A stretch of DNA of 64,000 bases. Origin: Phycomyces nitens. Its lineage: Eukaryota > Mucoromycota > Mucoromycetes > Mucorales > Phycomycetaceae. The stretch's first letter is position 1, and each line of letters starts with the position of its first letter. The translations under genes were made by a program, and so were the position numbers. Below, piece after piece: positions 38,199 to 51,210 of the stretch. The notes under the pieces were generated by a model. It was not told where the DNA came from and did no database searches. It was given only the letters and a program-made list of their open reading frames with translations. The stretch spans positions 5,270,001-5,334,000 of the forward strand of contig JAHRBC010000002.1 in the NCBI GenBank assembly GCA_022702545.1, read 5' to 3'.

Positions 38199-41100
38199 GC
38201 TTTTCTGTTGTTGTTGTTGATTTGGGTGCTTGTGTCTTTATCTTTTTGTTTTTTGTGCTACTAGATAGTATTATCTATTCAAGAAATAAAATGTATTTTT
38301 GCAAAGCAAGAAAGACAGAAAACAAAAAATAAAGGGATACACGAAGGAGGGGGATAGGATAAATTTAACAAATGAGAAAAAAAAATAGTCTCAATGACGT
38401 AACAAACTGGGGTTCTAGTCGAGAGGTGTATTCTTTTCTTATTTTATTTAAATTTTTTTTCGACTGGGAACACTTGCTATATTAAGCATTAGATAGAAAT
38501 AGTTTCTATATAAAGATAAACTTGTCAAGACAGAACAAAAATAAAAAAAAGGGCCTTGTCATAGTAAATGAGTCTTATCCAATCGTAAATAACCATTAAT
38601 GATCAAGATAAGAGGAGTCGAGGTTTCCTTGTCTGTATAGGTTATGAAGTGACAACAATCAGCCAAAGCAGCAGAACCAATGGTTAATAATGACCATTTG
38701 GATATGGCCATTGGATTTTGGCAGACATTGTAGAGAAACTGGATAGGTACCAATAATTGAAGTATTTCATTTCCTGTCTTGAGCCAGTCGCTCCTTGGAT
38801 TTGCGACATATTTGAGAGTAGAGGGGCACGACGTTTTTATATATGTATATATATTGCATCTCAAATGTGACTTTAACAAGTAAGTCTGGTCCCTATGATT
38901 TCATTAGGGCTATTGTGAATGGAATCACTCGAGGGTTTCAACGGTGTATTATATGTAGTTGCATGTGCTTTATTCTGATTATTATCATATTGAAAGTAGC
39001 CATTAAAAAAAACATTTATTGGTTTATACATATGTCCAATTATTCTATTAATTTATTCTAATAAAAAAAAGGCCACCTGGTGTTATACCCAACCATGATA
39101 AAGTTATTGTCAATTAACTTGACAAACATGATAATTTTCAATTATATTGAAATGTACTCGACTCTCATTTATAAATAAAGCGCATTTATTGATTGGTAAA
39201 ACATCTTGGAGCTCAAAGTTAAACACAAGATCGTATAGAAATACTCTTTAAAGTTTCAAGTGATTTGTATGTAAGCCATAATGATCCATAAAGACTAGAT
39301 GAGTTATTATTGTTGCTGTTATTCAAGAACCCCCCCTTTTTTTGTGAATATCATTAAAAGTCTGCGGCCCTGCCAAAGCTTGGATGGTTATGCGCCATAG
39401 TTTGACTATACAAGATATACACAACTTTGATTTTATTCTGGTTCTTGTTCTAAAAATCTGTGTGTGGTATTTGTCTACAATAGAGTTACAAGTATTTCAT
39501 CGTAATTGCAAAAATACACAATACGTTGAAATTAATATCAATAGTAAAAATCCATTTACACAACAAGGACCATGTCTTGTATCATTAAAAAAGGCCACTT
39601 TGTCCAATTATCATGAATACATAAAGCGCATGGCTTTACCAAACTGATTTATACAGCTTGGAATCATCTTTTTTAATATATATTATCTTTGCAAAGACAC
39701 TCTATGCAAATTAAAGACAAGGTTTCTGCTCATGGCCTGATAGAGTAGAAACATTAGCTCTATAGATAATTCGGTATAAAACGTCAAACTGTTTGACTTT
39801 GTGGCTATCACACTGCATGTTTATAAACCTGGTACATGTATCTTGTGATGCTTTACAAAGTTGTCAGTTATTCCAATAGTCTTTATTGTACGACTATTAG
39901 TAATTAAAGGACTCGCAATATATGACTCAAAAGGGAAAAAAAAAGGCAGCATATGAATATTGTCGCAATAAAGACAGATACAAGTTTATTGTGAAAAAGT
40001 ATAGTTTGCACCTTGTTCACCCAGTCAATAGGATCATAGTGTGTCTGGAATTTTGATTTATAAAACAGAGTTTCTTCCTCTTCTTGGAAGTGAATGATAA
40101 ATGGATGTTTCTTGATACTGATTTCAATACATTTAATATGTCAATGGCACCATATATATAACATAATCCTTGAATGTCTCACTGGTTGGTGACATTTCTG
40201 CCAAATTGGAAACTAGTAATAGTAATCTGCAAATCATAAAATTCAATGTAAAATGATCTCTAGTATTTTAAATCCAAAAAAGAAGAAAAGACCTGACTAC
40301 ATATTTCCAAAGGCTTTGAAAGGGGACCCATAAGCATACCAGACACTACTACTAAGCTTTTTTTCCCTTTTTGATTATGATGCGCCTATCGATGGATTTA
40401 ACTCTTTATTTGCCTTGATACAAACCCTTTCAAATATCATGCTGTTGTGATACCATGGTTTGAGACAATGTCATAATTCAAAAAAGTAATATTCTTATAG
40501 AGCACATGGAGTAAGGCACTGTTTATTATTATTTAATATGCATATTAACTTGAGAGTTTAACTCTTTATCAATAATGGACCATGCTTAGATGATGCAGTA
40601 GGTAAGAAAGTGATTTTTCTTTTTTCTTTTTTAAATAAATATCACTCTTGATCGCAGTAAAGCAGTATTTTGGGATTTTAGTAGTGATGGTCCTCAGATA
40701 AATATCAAGAGATCAAAGATGTACGTTTGATTAATGACAATAGATTCAAAATATTGTGTTTATCATCAAAGTATGTCTATACAGATCAGAGGCTCTTTTG
40801 AGTAAAGAGACATTTGGTGATCAAGTACAGGAATACCTTTACTAACATGGAATCTGGCTGCCAGATTTCCCTGCCAAGAATAAAAGAGGATCAAGGGGTA
40901 TTAAATAAAAAAACAAAAGTCTATTTAGCCAGACAGATTGCTTAAATGAGGTTTTGGGGGTAATTAACCATAAAGACTTGTTAAGAGGGGAGGGGTATTA
41001 GCAGCAATAGATCCAATAAAGCCCTGTTTGTGTGCTGCACCATTCCTACAGCCCGTTTGACAGTCTTGTACGTATTCCTGACGATACTAATAAGGATTGG

Positions 41101-42084
41101 GTTCTTAGAAATTAGCCCCCCCCCTCTTTTTTACCAAGCCCTAAAGTGTTTGTAAATCCAATAGCCACAAAACATTACTATGATTTTTTGCTGCAATTGA
41201 GTCCATTTGGCTCGAGATCTCTCTAGCAAATAAATAAAGTGGGTGGTGGCCTATTCACTATATCAGACCAAGGCAAGTGTTGCTGATATTGAACCATGGA
41301 CGACATTTGTATGAGCATTTTTTTTTTGTTTCAATAGGATATCTGAAACCACGGCGATCTCCTCCAATCGAAAGCACCCAAATAAAAATAAAAATAAATA
41401 AATAAAAATTATAAAATCCGGCAATAGATGCACAATAGGCAGCAAGGGAAAATTGTTCTTTTTTTTCCTTGTAGCACATCCTCTCGTCACATGGTCTAAA
41501 AATTCATAGCCAATATCTATTATTATTATTATTATTATTGTTATTATTATGAGTATTATTATTATTATGATTATTATTATGATTATTATTATTGCCAAGC
41601 CTATTAAACACTGGCTCAACATCTACCTCTTCAACCAACCCCCCTCTCAAACACGCTCTTGTCCCCCTAGGCACCCACCTCAAGATTATGTGTTACAAGG
41701 TCATATGACCTGGTTTTCACTACTTTGGAGTTGTGCTTCTTTTAAACACACTTCTTCAATCCCATTTTTGTCTTTTGAGATGTTTCAATAACCGCGTAAA
41801 TACATCGTAAAAGGTCACGAGGACACCAAGGCCCAATACTGAGCTTACAGGATCGTAAAGGGGTGCAAGTCATCAATAAAAGATTTAAATATTTATTATA
41901 AATGGCTGTAGAAAAATATACATAAATATACATAAATATATATACATATAAAAGAGTCAAATTAAAGAACCAACCTCTCTTGCTTCCCTTTCTCTTTTCT
42001 CTTTCACTTTTCACTTTCTCTTTTGGATTCTTTATTTATTTTGTTTGGCTTGTATCACGTTATGCATAAGCGTGTCAGCAGAGA
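38199..42084. other. Gene-poor stretch, 3.9 kb
   Basis: AT-rich sequence with short homopolymers and an (ATT)n block at 41517-41597. Small open frames lack splice-site support, promoter context or recognisable motifs. It may hold regulatory DNA for the divergent Upf1 and SNF2 genes, but nothing specific can be shown. Confidence 0.55.
41517..41597. repeat. (ATT)n compound microsatellite
   Basis: About 80 bases of ATT/ATG-type trinucleotide units. Confidence 0.9.
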
Positions 42085-45000
42085 ATGAATCCCGGCGATA
42101 AGCTACCTCCGTTTGACCACTCTAGTTCTGCCTCACAGTCACTACGTCTCATCTCATTCAAGGATCTTGACTTGAAGATGCAAACTCCACAGACCCAATC
42201 TACAGACCAACTCAACGACCAGAAAAGAAGAAGACTAGACGAGATTAGCTTGAATGGAATCCATTCACGTTCTTCAATGACAGTCCCGCTCTCACACAGT
42301 GTAAACATTCTTGTATAGAAACATGAAAAAAAAAGACTCAAGAAATATAGACACAATCCAAATTTCTTCTTTCATACACATGTATACATATACATGTATG
42401 TGTGTATATATATATATGTATATGAACATTTAGACTTCCTGGAGAGGCATAAACTACAATCACCAACAATTCCCAATCCGCAGTCGTCAATTCCCTCCTC
42501 ACCTAGGCTTTGCATTCAATGATCAAAATCCCAGTCTGATTCGCAATCAAAAGCCCTTGGAAAGAGATGACGATGTCTATATAGACGAAGACATGACAAA
42601 CAGGAACATCTGTCTGGGGATGATCAGGACGGATATCGTCACTGACAAGGACCTCTCTCTTATCAAAGACGAGTTATTTGAATCAGTGAGGATGTCATAT
42701 CAAGGCAAGACTGAGGAAAAGTATAGTAAGTCAAGTATATATACTCTTTTTTGTTGTTGTTGAACTCAAAAAAGAAAAAAAAAGAAAAACACAATTATTA
42801 AACAAAAACAACAACAAAAACCCCATTTTTTTACAGCCATTGTGATCTCTTCGCTTGGCAGTGAGCGTAAATTTGTAGGCACATCTTGCTTTCTTTTATA
42901 TATATATATTTGGCGAGACGATCTATTGACCATGTTTATATAGTATGGATGGGTGCCCTTTCCAGATACTGGTGTATTGGGGCCTTTGATAGAATGTCGA
43001 CGTATATGGTGTGACGCTGTCATTCCACGTGGAAAGGTCAAGCGGTCTCGAGTCCCACTCTACATCATCATCTATTGCTGCCCAACCGATATTGAATATA
43101 TATCCAATCAGTTCCAGCAACAAAACCGTATCTTGAGAGATCCACCATTCTTTGACAACAGGTGTCGGTACAAGAATCCTCACAAACATCTTCAGCAATC
43201 AAGGGTTTCTTCATTTCCAATCGGAAGACCCGGTCGACAGACCCATCCAAACGACCGCTCAGTACCAAACTATCAAAACAATACAGAAAAACAGACGAGA
43301 TTGGACATTGCAAAACTCCTGCAGAGTATCCCAAACGACGTCAACATAAAGAAGAAAAAGGCAGACGAGGGGCTTTGTGCTATAGAGCCAATAAAACTCA
43401 AAAATGAAGATGGAAATGAAAATGAAAATAACCAAGACCAAGACCAAAACCAAGACGATGACGATGACGATGACGAGGATTCGCATGTAAAGGGCCTCAA
43501 TATCGTTCTCCTGCCTCACCAGGTGCGTGGTGTGGCATGGATGATAGACAGAGAGAACAATGAACGCAGCCAGGGTGGAATACTTGCAGATGTAAGTCAT
43601 TTTGAAATCATCCTGGAATCGACTAACAGATCAATCGAATCAATAAAAATAACTTAGGATGTAAGTTGCTCGTTTGAGAAGAGAAGAGAAGAGAAGAGAA
43701 AGGCCAAGAATAATAATAATAACAAGTGTCGCTTGAACGATCCTTTTTCTCTCTCTTTCTGTGCTGTACTGTACTGTGCTGTACTGTACTGTGCTGTACT
43801 GTGCTGTACTATGTGTGTGTGTGTGTGTGTGTGTGTTCCAATGTGACGCTCTTGCTAGATGGGTCTAGGAAAAACCATTCAGACAATTGCTCTGATTGCC
43901 TCTACCATGCCGTCCGATCGACCCGAGGGATTCGATAAAGATCGCCGGGTGACACTAATCATCACCCCCTTGGCACTCATTCAGCAATGGGCAACCGAGA
44001 TTCGTACAAAGACCGTCCCAGGCAAGATGAAGGTGATGGTACACCATGGACCGAACAGAACAAAAGGTAAATAAGCAATAAATATCAAGGTAATACTGAC
44101 ACGAGGAAATCAAGATCCAATGGAATTCTTGAATTATGATGTCGTTGTCACAACCTACCAGGTCGTGGCCTCTGATATACCTAGTTCAGAAAAGAAGAGT
44201 CGACGAAGAAAGTCGAGTTTGACAATGGAAGATGGTGCGATCCAAACACCGGGCAGTAGTACGGAAAACAGCTCCCCTAGTCTGTCCAGCAGTCTGGCCA
44301 ACTCTCCATTGGCCTCTAGCACACCAACTCCAATAGTAGAAGGAGCTTTGCGGTCTGGTTGTGGACCTCTTTTCCAGCTCAAATGGCATCGGGTTGTCCT
44401 AGACGAAGCACAGCAGATCAAGAACAAGAGCACCCGCTCGGCCCTCTCGTGCTCTGAACTTGATGCTGACAAACGCTGGTGTCTTACCGGAACGCCTATC
44501 CAGAACCATGTGGATGAGATCTATAGTTTGATACGCTTCCTGAGAATCCAACCTCTCTCTGACCATCAGACATTCAAAAAGACCATCTCGATCCCAATTC
44601 TATCCGGCCAGGGCCAGATAGCATTTGAGCGACTAAAGGCAGTTCTTATGGCTGTCATGCTCCGAAGAACAAAAGAAGTCCTGAGCACCAGTATGCCCTT
44701 GACTACCACCAATTCCTCAGGCACAACCTCCTCAACCACCTTGGCTAATAATAATAATTCGCTTGAAGGTGCTGACAAAATAACCAATGGGTCCTCCAAA
44801 AGAGCGTTACATCTTCCTTTGAGGGACAAGCAGGACATTGTGCTATCTTTTAGTCCTGAAGAGCGTGGTTTGTATGAATTGCTGACAACAAAGACACGCG
44901 ATACTGTCCAAGAGATCCTTCATTCTGGAAAGGGCGATAGAAACTATCTCAATATGCTGTGTATGCTGTTGCGTCTCAGACAAGGTAACATAACATTTGA

Positions 45001-46326
45001 GGTCCAATGGCCCATAATGAATGAATGAATTAAAGAATGAATCTTTGATATATATTATTTATTAGCCTGTGATCATCCTCAGCTTGTCCTCAAGGCAATT
45101 GAGCCAGACGGGGATGAGTCTGAGCTAGAGGGAGTCTTTAGTGCGGTATCCAATCTGTCTTCATCGGCGCCATATAGCCGAGATATGAGAGATCACGGTG
45201 ATATATTGAAGCAGATCCACCAAAACAGGGATAGGGATCAGACAGGTGGTTTGGGATGGGAAAAGGTTGGCCAGTCTGATTTCCACCCCCAGTCGTCGTC
45301 GTCTTCTTCGCCTTTATCATCCGTATCCTCCTTGACATCTCTAGGGGTGTGTGGACTGTGTGCAAGGTAAGCAGCCCAGAATATAAGCAAGGGTACTGAT
45401 TTATCATAGACAATTGTCTGTGGAGTTTGATAGACCGGGATCATACTGCTCGAATTGCAAAGACCAACTAGAGCAGCGGATCCGAACAGCGTCGAATGAT
45501 GGAGGCAAGAACACATATCTCACGAGCACCAAGATTGAAAAGATGATTGAGATTCTTCAGACTGCTAGACGGGATCACCCTACAGAAAAGACCATTATAT
45601 TTTCGCAGTTTACATCGATGCTGAATCTGATCGAGGAGCCCTTGAGACAGTGTGGATTCAAGTATTGTCGCTGTAAGACTCTCTTTATTTTTGTCTTTAT
45701 GAAATTAAATCAATTCTAATCAATATTTTGTTTTCTGAGCAGATGATGGCTCTATGCCCAGTCAGCTGAGAGAGAAAAGTCTGGAGGCACTGAGGACAGA
45801 CCCGGAATGCGTGGTCATGCTGATATCTCTAAAGTGTGGTTCCTTGGGGTGAGAAAAATCAAAGTTTCAATTTAAATGCCTCGAAGAACTAGAAACGAAT
45901 AAATCTTTTGTAGGCTGAATCTAACGGCCGCTAATCGGGTGATTCTGATGGACATTTGGTGGAATCCTTCAGTGGAAGGTAACAAAGGAAGAACTAGATT
46001 TGTGAGAGGAGGTTATGATTGTTCTGATTGTTCTGTTTGTTCTTGTTGTTCTGCCTGTTCTGTTTCCAGAGCAAGCTATTGACAGAGTACATCGCATTGG
46101 CCAACGCCTGCCAGTCCATGTGTTTCGTCTCATAATTGACAAGACAATCGAGCAAAAGATCATGACCCTGCAGGACAAAAAGGTATGCTGCAGTGCTAAT
46201 TAATTAATTGACTGTTGTTGCTAAGCAAACTTATAGGCACAAATGGTCAAGGGTGCTCTGGGCGACGGGCTGATCAAGAGCACCAAACTGACGTCCAAAG
46301 AAATCCGGTCACTCTTTGATCTCTAG
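42085..46326 (+). CDS. SNF2-family DNA translocase, Uls1/Rad16-like
   Basis: Twelve exons (42085-42300, 42434-42725, 42837-42874, 42944-43591, 43859-44066, 44115-44984, 45066-45366, 45410-45672, 45743-45848, 45914-45978, 46070-46182, 46237-46326) give 1069 residues. The N-terminal 390 residues include NICLGMIRTDIV and FYGWVPFPD (perhaps a divergent HIRAN-like module) and an Asp/Asn/Gln-rich acidic stretch. The ATPase has LPHQVRGVAWM, GILADMGLGKT (motif I, near 394-404), LDEAQQIKNKST (motif II with DEAQ), LTGTPIQN, IIFSQFTSMLNL, LNLTAANRVI and QAIDRVHRIGQ. DEAQ and the overall layout suggest the Uls1/Rad16 branch. The insert has only two CxxC pairs (CGLCAR, YCSNCKDQ) instead of a full RING. 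Probable roles are DNA repair or SUMO-linked clearance of stalled proteins; this is inference. Confidence 0.9.
43761..43836. repeat. Intronic minisatellite plus (GT)n tract
   Basis: Inside SNF2 intron 4: about ten 5-base CTGTA/CTGTG-type units (gtgctgtact repeats) followed by about twelve GT units, ending just before the acceptor site of the exon that encodes motif I. Confidence 0.9.
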
Positions 46327-46903
46327 AAAAAAAACAGCTTCTGTCATTTCTTTATATTATTATTATACTTATTATTATTATTATTGTTATTATTATATTA
46401 TTATATTGTTATTAAAATATTGAATAATGAATCCTTGTTCCCTGTGTTCCATCGCTCGTTTTAAGCACAATGTACCAAACCTGGAATACTGGCTCTTCAA
46501 CTCCCGTCATGGATCTTTCTATTTTCCATTTCTGATGACATCTTCTGGGCAGAGCAAGATAAATAGCCAGGTCTTTGCAGGAACCCAAATCAGGCAAGCT
46601 TAAGCTGTAGCTTAAAAAGGAATCCTTTGCAATTTATGGCAATCGTAAAAGACCTGGGTTTATTCTATTTAGAAAGCTCTGTTTCTTAGCACTCCGTTTT
46701 GTGATCTCCATCATTCCAGATTGTGTAACTATGAGTGGCTTGCTTCTTACAGACAGTCTTGGCACCAGGAGATCGACTGCCAGTAAAACAATAGACCTAT
46801 AGTCTACCCACCAACAACCTCTACCAAAAGCATGTCAGCCAAAGATTATTCCTTCTATATAAGGCAGGTGTTTTCTGGCCATTAGACTCATTAACCACGA
46901 ATC

Positions 46904-46909
46904 AGCCTC
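46904..46909 (+). promoter_or_regulatory. AGCCTC motif (possible calcineurin response element 1)
   Basis: AGCCTC, 377 bases before the Pmc1-type ATPase ATG. The same core is described as the calcineurin/Prz1 response element of fission yeast. A six-base match alone is weak. Confidence 0.3.
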
Positions 46910-47116
46910 AGATTTCCAATGGATCCCAAAGCGCGTGCCTTATCTAAAAGTGGTGCGGTTCTTATATTTGCTTTGCAGTAAAAGAACTTTCCAACAACTT
47001 AATTTAGCTACCCGATTACCTTACCAAACCCTTCACAATTTAACTCTAAAAACAATCTCTCGTTTCTACCTTCTATCCTCGAATTCCACACCCATTTACT
47101 CCCTCGAGCCAATGAC

Positions 47117-47122
47117 AGCCTC
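47117..47122 (+). promoter_or_regulatory. AGCCTC motif (possible calcineurin response element 2)
   Basis: Second AGCCTC in the same orientation, 164 bases before the ATG. The pairing upstream of a calcium pump is what makes it worth noting. Confidence 0.3.
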
Positions 47123-47285
47123 CAAGCCAAAAAGAAAAAAAAATATATTAATAAAATACCAATCGTTCTACTATAAAAGCCCTCGATACTTCTTTCTTCT
47201 TTTCCAAAAAGTTCTTTTCGATCCATCTCCCACCAAACAAAAAACACAAATAACTAGCTTGCAAATAGCAACCAGTGTTCTTTAA

Positions 47286-50200
47286 ATGGAGTCCTCAAAC
47301 CACCTCGCTGTTCCCAGCGAAAAGGCTCTGACGATGAACGAATCATTCAGTGGATCAACACAGCCCATAACCCACACCTCAGAACCCTCTCCAGAGGTCA
47401 AGATCACCATCAAGGACCCAACTATTCCCCACAACAACCCTGACAACCTGTTTGCCTTTGATCCCGAACAGCTCTCGGTCCTCGTCGATCCCAAAAATCT
47501 TCCTCTTTTGCACACCTTTGGTGGCCTTCAAGGCATTGCCAGAGGTCTCCATGCAGATCTCGTCAACGGTCTGTCTCCACATGAACTTGTCAAAAACCCC
47601 ATCACACTAGCCGATATCAATACCCAGCTCGAACTCAAGCTCCAACTCCAGCCTGTCCTGACCAACAAGTCGACTGGTTCAGGTTCAGGTTCCAAGGGCA
47701 CCGGATTCACAGCAAGAACGGCCATATTTGGCACCAACATCTTGCCTCCTGCAAAGGTCAAGACTATCTTTGAGCTCATGTGGATGGCCATGAAGGACAA
47801 GACTCTCGTAAGCCTAATTTAACATGGCCGCCAAACATCTTAAAACTTTTTTTTTATATTTTATTATTTAATATAGATTTTGCTGACCGTGGCTGCCATT
47901 GTATCTCTGGCTGTCGGCATATACGACGATATTGACATTCCCGAAGTAGACGCAATGGGAAACACCATACCAGGCGTCAAGTGGGTCGAAGGTGTTGCGA
48001 TCATGATTGCCGTCATCATTGTAGTATCGGTCGGGAGCGCCAACGATTACCAAAAGGAAAAGCAATTTCGCAAACTAAACGCAAAGAAGGAAGACCGGTT
48101 CGTAAAGGCAAGCCTTCAATTGCTCGACGAATCAAACAAGCCAACTTACTCAGCCCTTTTTTAATAATAATAATAATATAATCCCAATAACCACTAAATA
48201 GGCTACTCGTGAAAAGAACACGCTATTGATCTCAGTCCATGACATCCAAGTGGGCGACGTTCTCCATCTAGAGCCAGGAGACATTGTGGCTGCTGATGGT
48301 ATCTTTATCGAAGGCCACAACCTTCGCTGTGATGAATCTGCTGCTACTGGTGAATCTGATGCTGTCCGGAAACAAGCCTGGGAAGTCTGCTACCGTTTGA
48401 TGAAACAAGACGAACGATCGGAAGGCTCAATCTCTGAAAAGAACGTCAATGTCCACAAGTCCTCGTCCGACCCCTTTATCATCTCTGGATCCAAAGTGCT
48501 CGAGGGTGTCTGCACCTACCTTGTCACCAGTGTCGGTGTCCACTCTTACTATGGACGTACCATGATGGCCCTTCGTACGGACCCCGAGACAACGCCTCTG
48601 CAAGAGAAGCTGAACCATCTGGCTGAAACCATTGCAAAACTCGGCTCGGCTGCTGGTCTCTTGATGCTTGTTGTCCTCTTGATCCGCTACTTTGTAAAAT
48701 GGCGCTATGGCGTCCCATCCCCGGCATCTGCAATCGTCCAAGGCATCATGAACATCATTATTGTCGTGGTGACCATTGTTGTAGTGGCTGTTCCCGAGGG
48801 CTTACCACTGGCTGTAACACTAGGTATGAAATTAGCAGCCTTGTCCTATGATTGGTGTCCTGCCTTTTTTTTTAAAAAAAAAAAGAAATCGTACAGAGTC
48901 TAATCATCTTTTATGCTTTTCTAAATTATAGCTCTGGCCTATGCTACTCAGCGCATGCTCAAGGACAATAACCTTGTACGCGTTTTGGCTGCTTGCGAAA
49001 CCATGGGAAATGCTACAACCGTATGCTCTGACAAGACCGGTACTCTTACACAGAATAAAATGTCAGTTGTCGCCGGCACATTTGGATCTTCCTTTAGATT
49101 CATCAAAGAGGTGCCTCTGAACCGCAAAGATCTCCATGACATCACAGCCGTTGGACAAAAGGCTCCTCGACAGATCCTCAACCTCTTGAACCAAGGCATC
49201 GCTGTCAATTCTTCGGCGTTTGAAAGCGTAGATGACAATGGAGCCAAGGTTCTGGTGGGAAACAAGACCGAAACCGCCCTATTGGAATTTGGCCAAGGAA
49301 TTGGCAGTGAAGATATTGAAGTCCTTCGCACCCGCTGGAACATTGCCCAAGTATTTCCCTTTAGTTCAGACCGCAAGGCCATGGCAACCGTCATTCGCAT
49401 TCCTCATCCCACCAAGACCAATAGCTTTATTTACCGCGCTCACGTCAAGGGTGCTCCCGAGATCCTGGTGAACAAATGCTCGACCATCATCACACTCCAG
49501 GACTCCCAGTATGCGTTTGCTGAACATGATTATGATGTAAAGACCCGTAAACTCAATACCGAAGACATGACCAGAGTGGTACACATTATCCAAAGCTATG
49601 CTTCCCGTAGTCTCCGAACAATTGGTATTGCCTATCGCGACTTTGAACAATGGCCACCGTTCAGCGACACCCCGTCTTCTTCAGATCCTGAAGAGGAAAT
49701 TGAGATTCCTTTTGATGAGATTGTTCGTGACAACGGCTTGACCCTTTTGGGCATTGTTGGCATTGAGGATCCTCTCCGTCCAGGTGTAACCGAAGCTGTC
49801 AAGGCATGCCAAAGAGCCGGTGTATTTGTTCGTATGGTTACCGGTGATAACATGATGACTGCAAAAAGCATTGCCAAGCAGTGTGGTATCTATACCCAGG
49901 GTGGTATTGTTATGGAAGGTCCCGTTTTCCGCAATCTCCCTACTTCAGAAATGGACGCTATCTTGCCCCGCCTCCAGGTTCTTGCCCGGTCGAGTCCCCA
50001 GGATAAACAGATCCTGGTCGGTCGTCTCAAGGAGCTTGGTGATATTGTGGCCGTTACTGGTGATGGCACCAACGATGGTCCGGCTCTCAAGCTGGCCGAT
50101 GTCGGCTTCTCGATGGGTATCTCTGGTACCGAGGTTGCCAAGGAAGCATCTAGCATTATTTTGATGGACGATAACTTTTCGAGTATCGTAAAGGCCATTA

Positions 50201-51210
50201 TGTGGGGTCGTTGTGTCAATGATGCGGTAAAGAAGTTTTTGGAGTTCCAGTTGACAGTCAATGTCACGGCCGTGATCCTTACCTTTATCTCTTCGGTCGT
50301 GAGTGATTCCCAAGACTCTGTTCTGACTGCTGTCCAACTGCTGTGGGTTAACCTTATCATGGACACCTTTGCTGCCCTTGCCCTTGCTACCGACCCCCCG
50401 ACAGAAGAGCTTCTTTTGCGTGGTCCCGAGTCCCGTTCCTCGCCATTGATTACCTTTAAGATGTGGAAAATGATTATTGGCCAGGCCATCTTCCAAGTAG
50501 TTGTAACCATTGTTATGCTCTACAGCGACATCTTTAACTATGATCCTGCGAGTGGTATCCTTCAGACCCTTGTCTTCAACACCTTTGTGTTCTGCCAGCT
50601 CTTTAATGAAATCAAGTAAGTAAAATGGTTGTTTATCTGCCTAGATCCTAACCATTTGGGTGGTTGCCATAGTTGCCGTTCTATCGATGACTCTCTCAAT
50701 ATCTTCCACAACATCCTTGCCAACAAGTTCTTTATGTTCATCTTTGGATTCTGCGTCATGTGCCAGGCCATCATCGTCAACTTTGGTGGAACTGCCTTCC
50801 AGGTCACCCGGATTGGTGGTGTCGAGTGGGCCATTTCAATCGTAATTGGTCTGATTTCTATCCCCATTGGTGTAATCATCCGCTTGATCCCAGACCGCAT
50901 CTTCATGTTCTTGTTCCGTAACCCAACATCCCGCCAACGGTACTTTGGTGTCCAGAATTCAGGTGACATGGTTCCTCCTTCTGTTTATGTTGCAGGAAAC
51001 GAGCGTTTTTCATGGTCGCACACCCATAAGCAGCACAATGGTCTCCAAAGCTTCAAGCGAAAGTCTCTTGACAGACACTCTATGTCTGAGAAGGTCCAAG
51101 TCTCTCAGTCAAGCAATATTCCCGACATAGCGCCCCAAGAGCGTCATAGCCATGAAGAGGAAAACCAGGACACGATCATGTCCTATACCTCTAGAGAAAT
51201 CCACAACTAA
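47286..51210 (+). CDS. pmc1: P-type Ca2+-transporting ATPase (Pmc1/PMCA type)
   Basis: Exons 47286-47807, 47877-48107, 48202-48823, 48932-50615 and 50673-51210 give 1198 residues. The order is: long Ser/Pro-rich N-terminal extension, first membrane pair (ILLTVAAIVSLAVGI), the actuator (LEPGDIV and DESAATGESD), the calcium-binding helix (VVVAVPEGLPLAVTL), the phosphorylation site CSDKTGTLT, the hinge VTGDGTNDGPALK, and LWVNLIMDTFAALALAT in the C-terminal membrane block. These mark a type IIB Ca2+ pump, which in fungi loads calcium into the vacuole. Intron 2 most likely begins at GCAAGC after codon VK, which matches the family spacing; GTAAAG six bases earlier is an in-frame alternative. The Ser/His-rich tail lacks an evident calmodulin site. 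Confidence 0.95.

Larger units (their letters stand above)
46327..47285. other. Upstream region of the Ca2+ ATPase gene
   Basis: Contains an (ATT)n tract near 46355-46415, a TATATAA motif near 46856 and two AGCCTC motifs listed separately. An open frame at 46935-47285 looks like a by-product of Pro/Ser-rich leader sequence and is not called. Confidence 0.5.

Noticed and set aside
46935..47285. 116-codon frame just upstream of the Pmc1-type pump
   Set aside because: It ends at the base before the pump's start codon and looks like leader sequence; the pump's ATG at 47286 is better supported.
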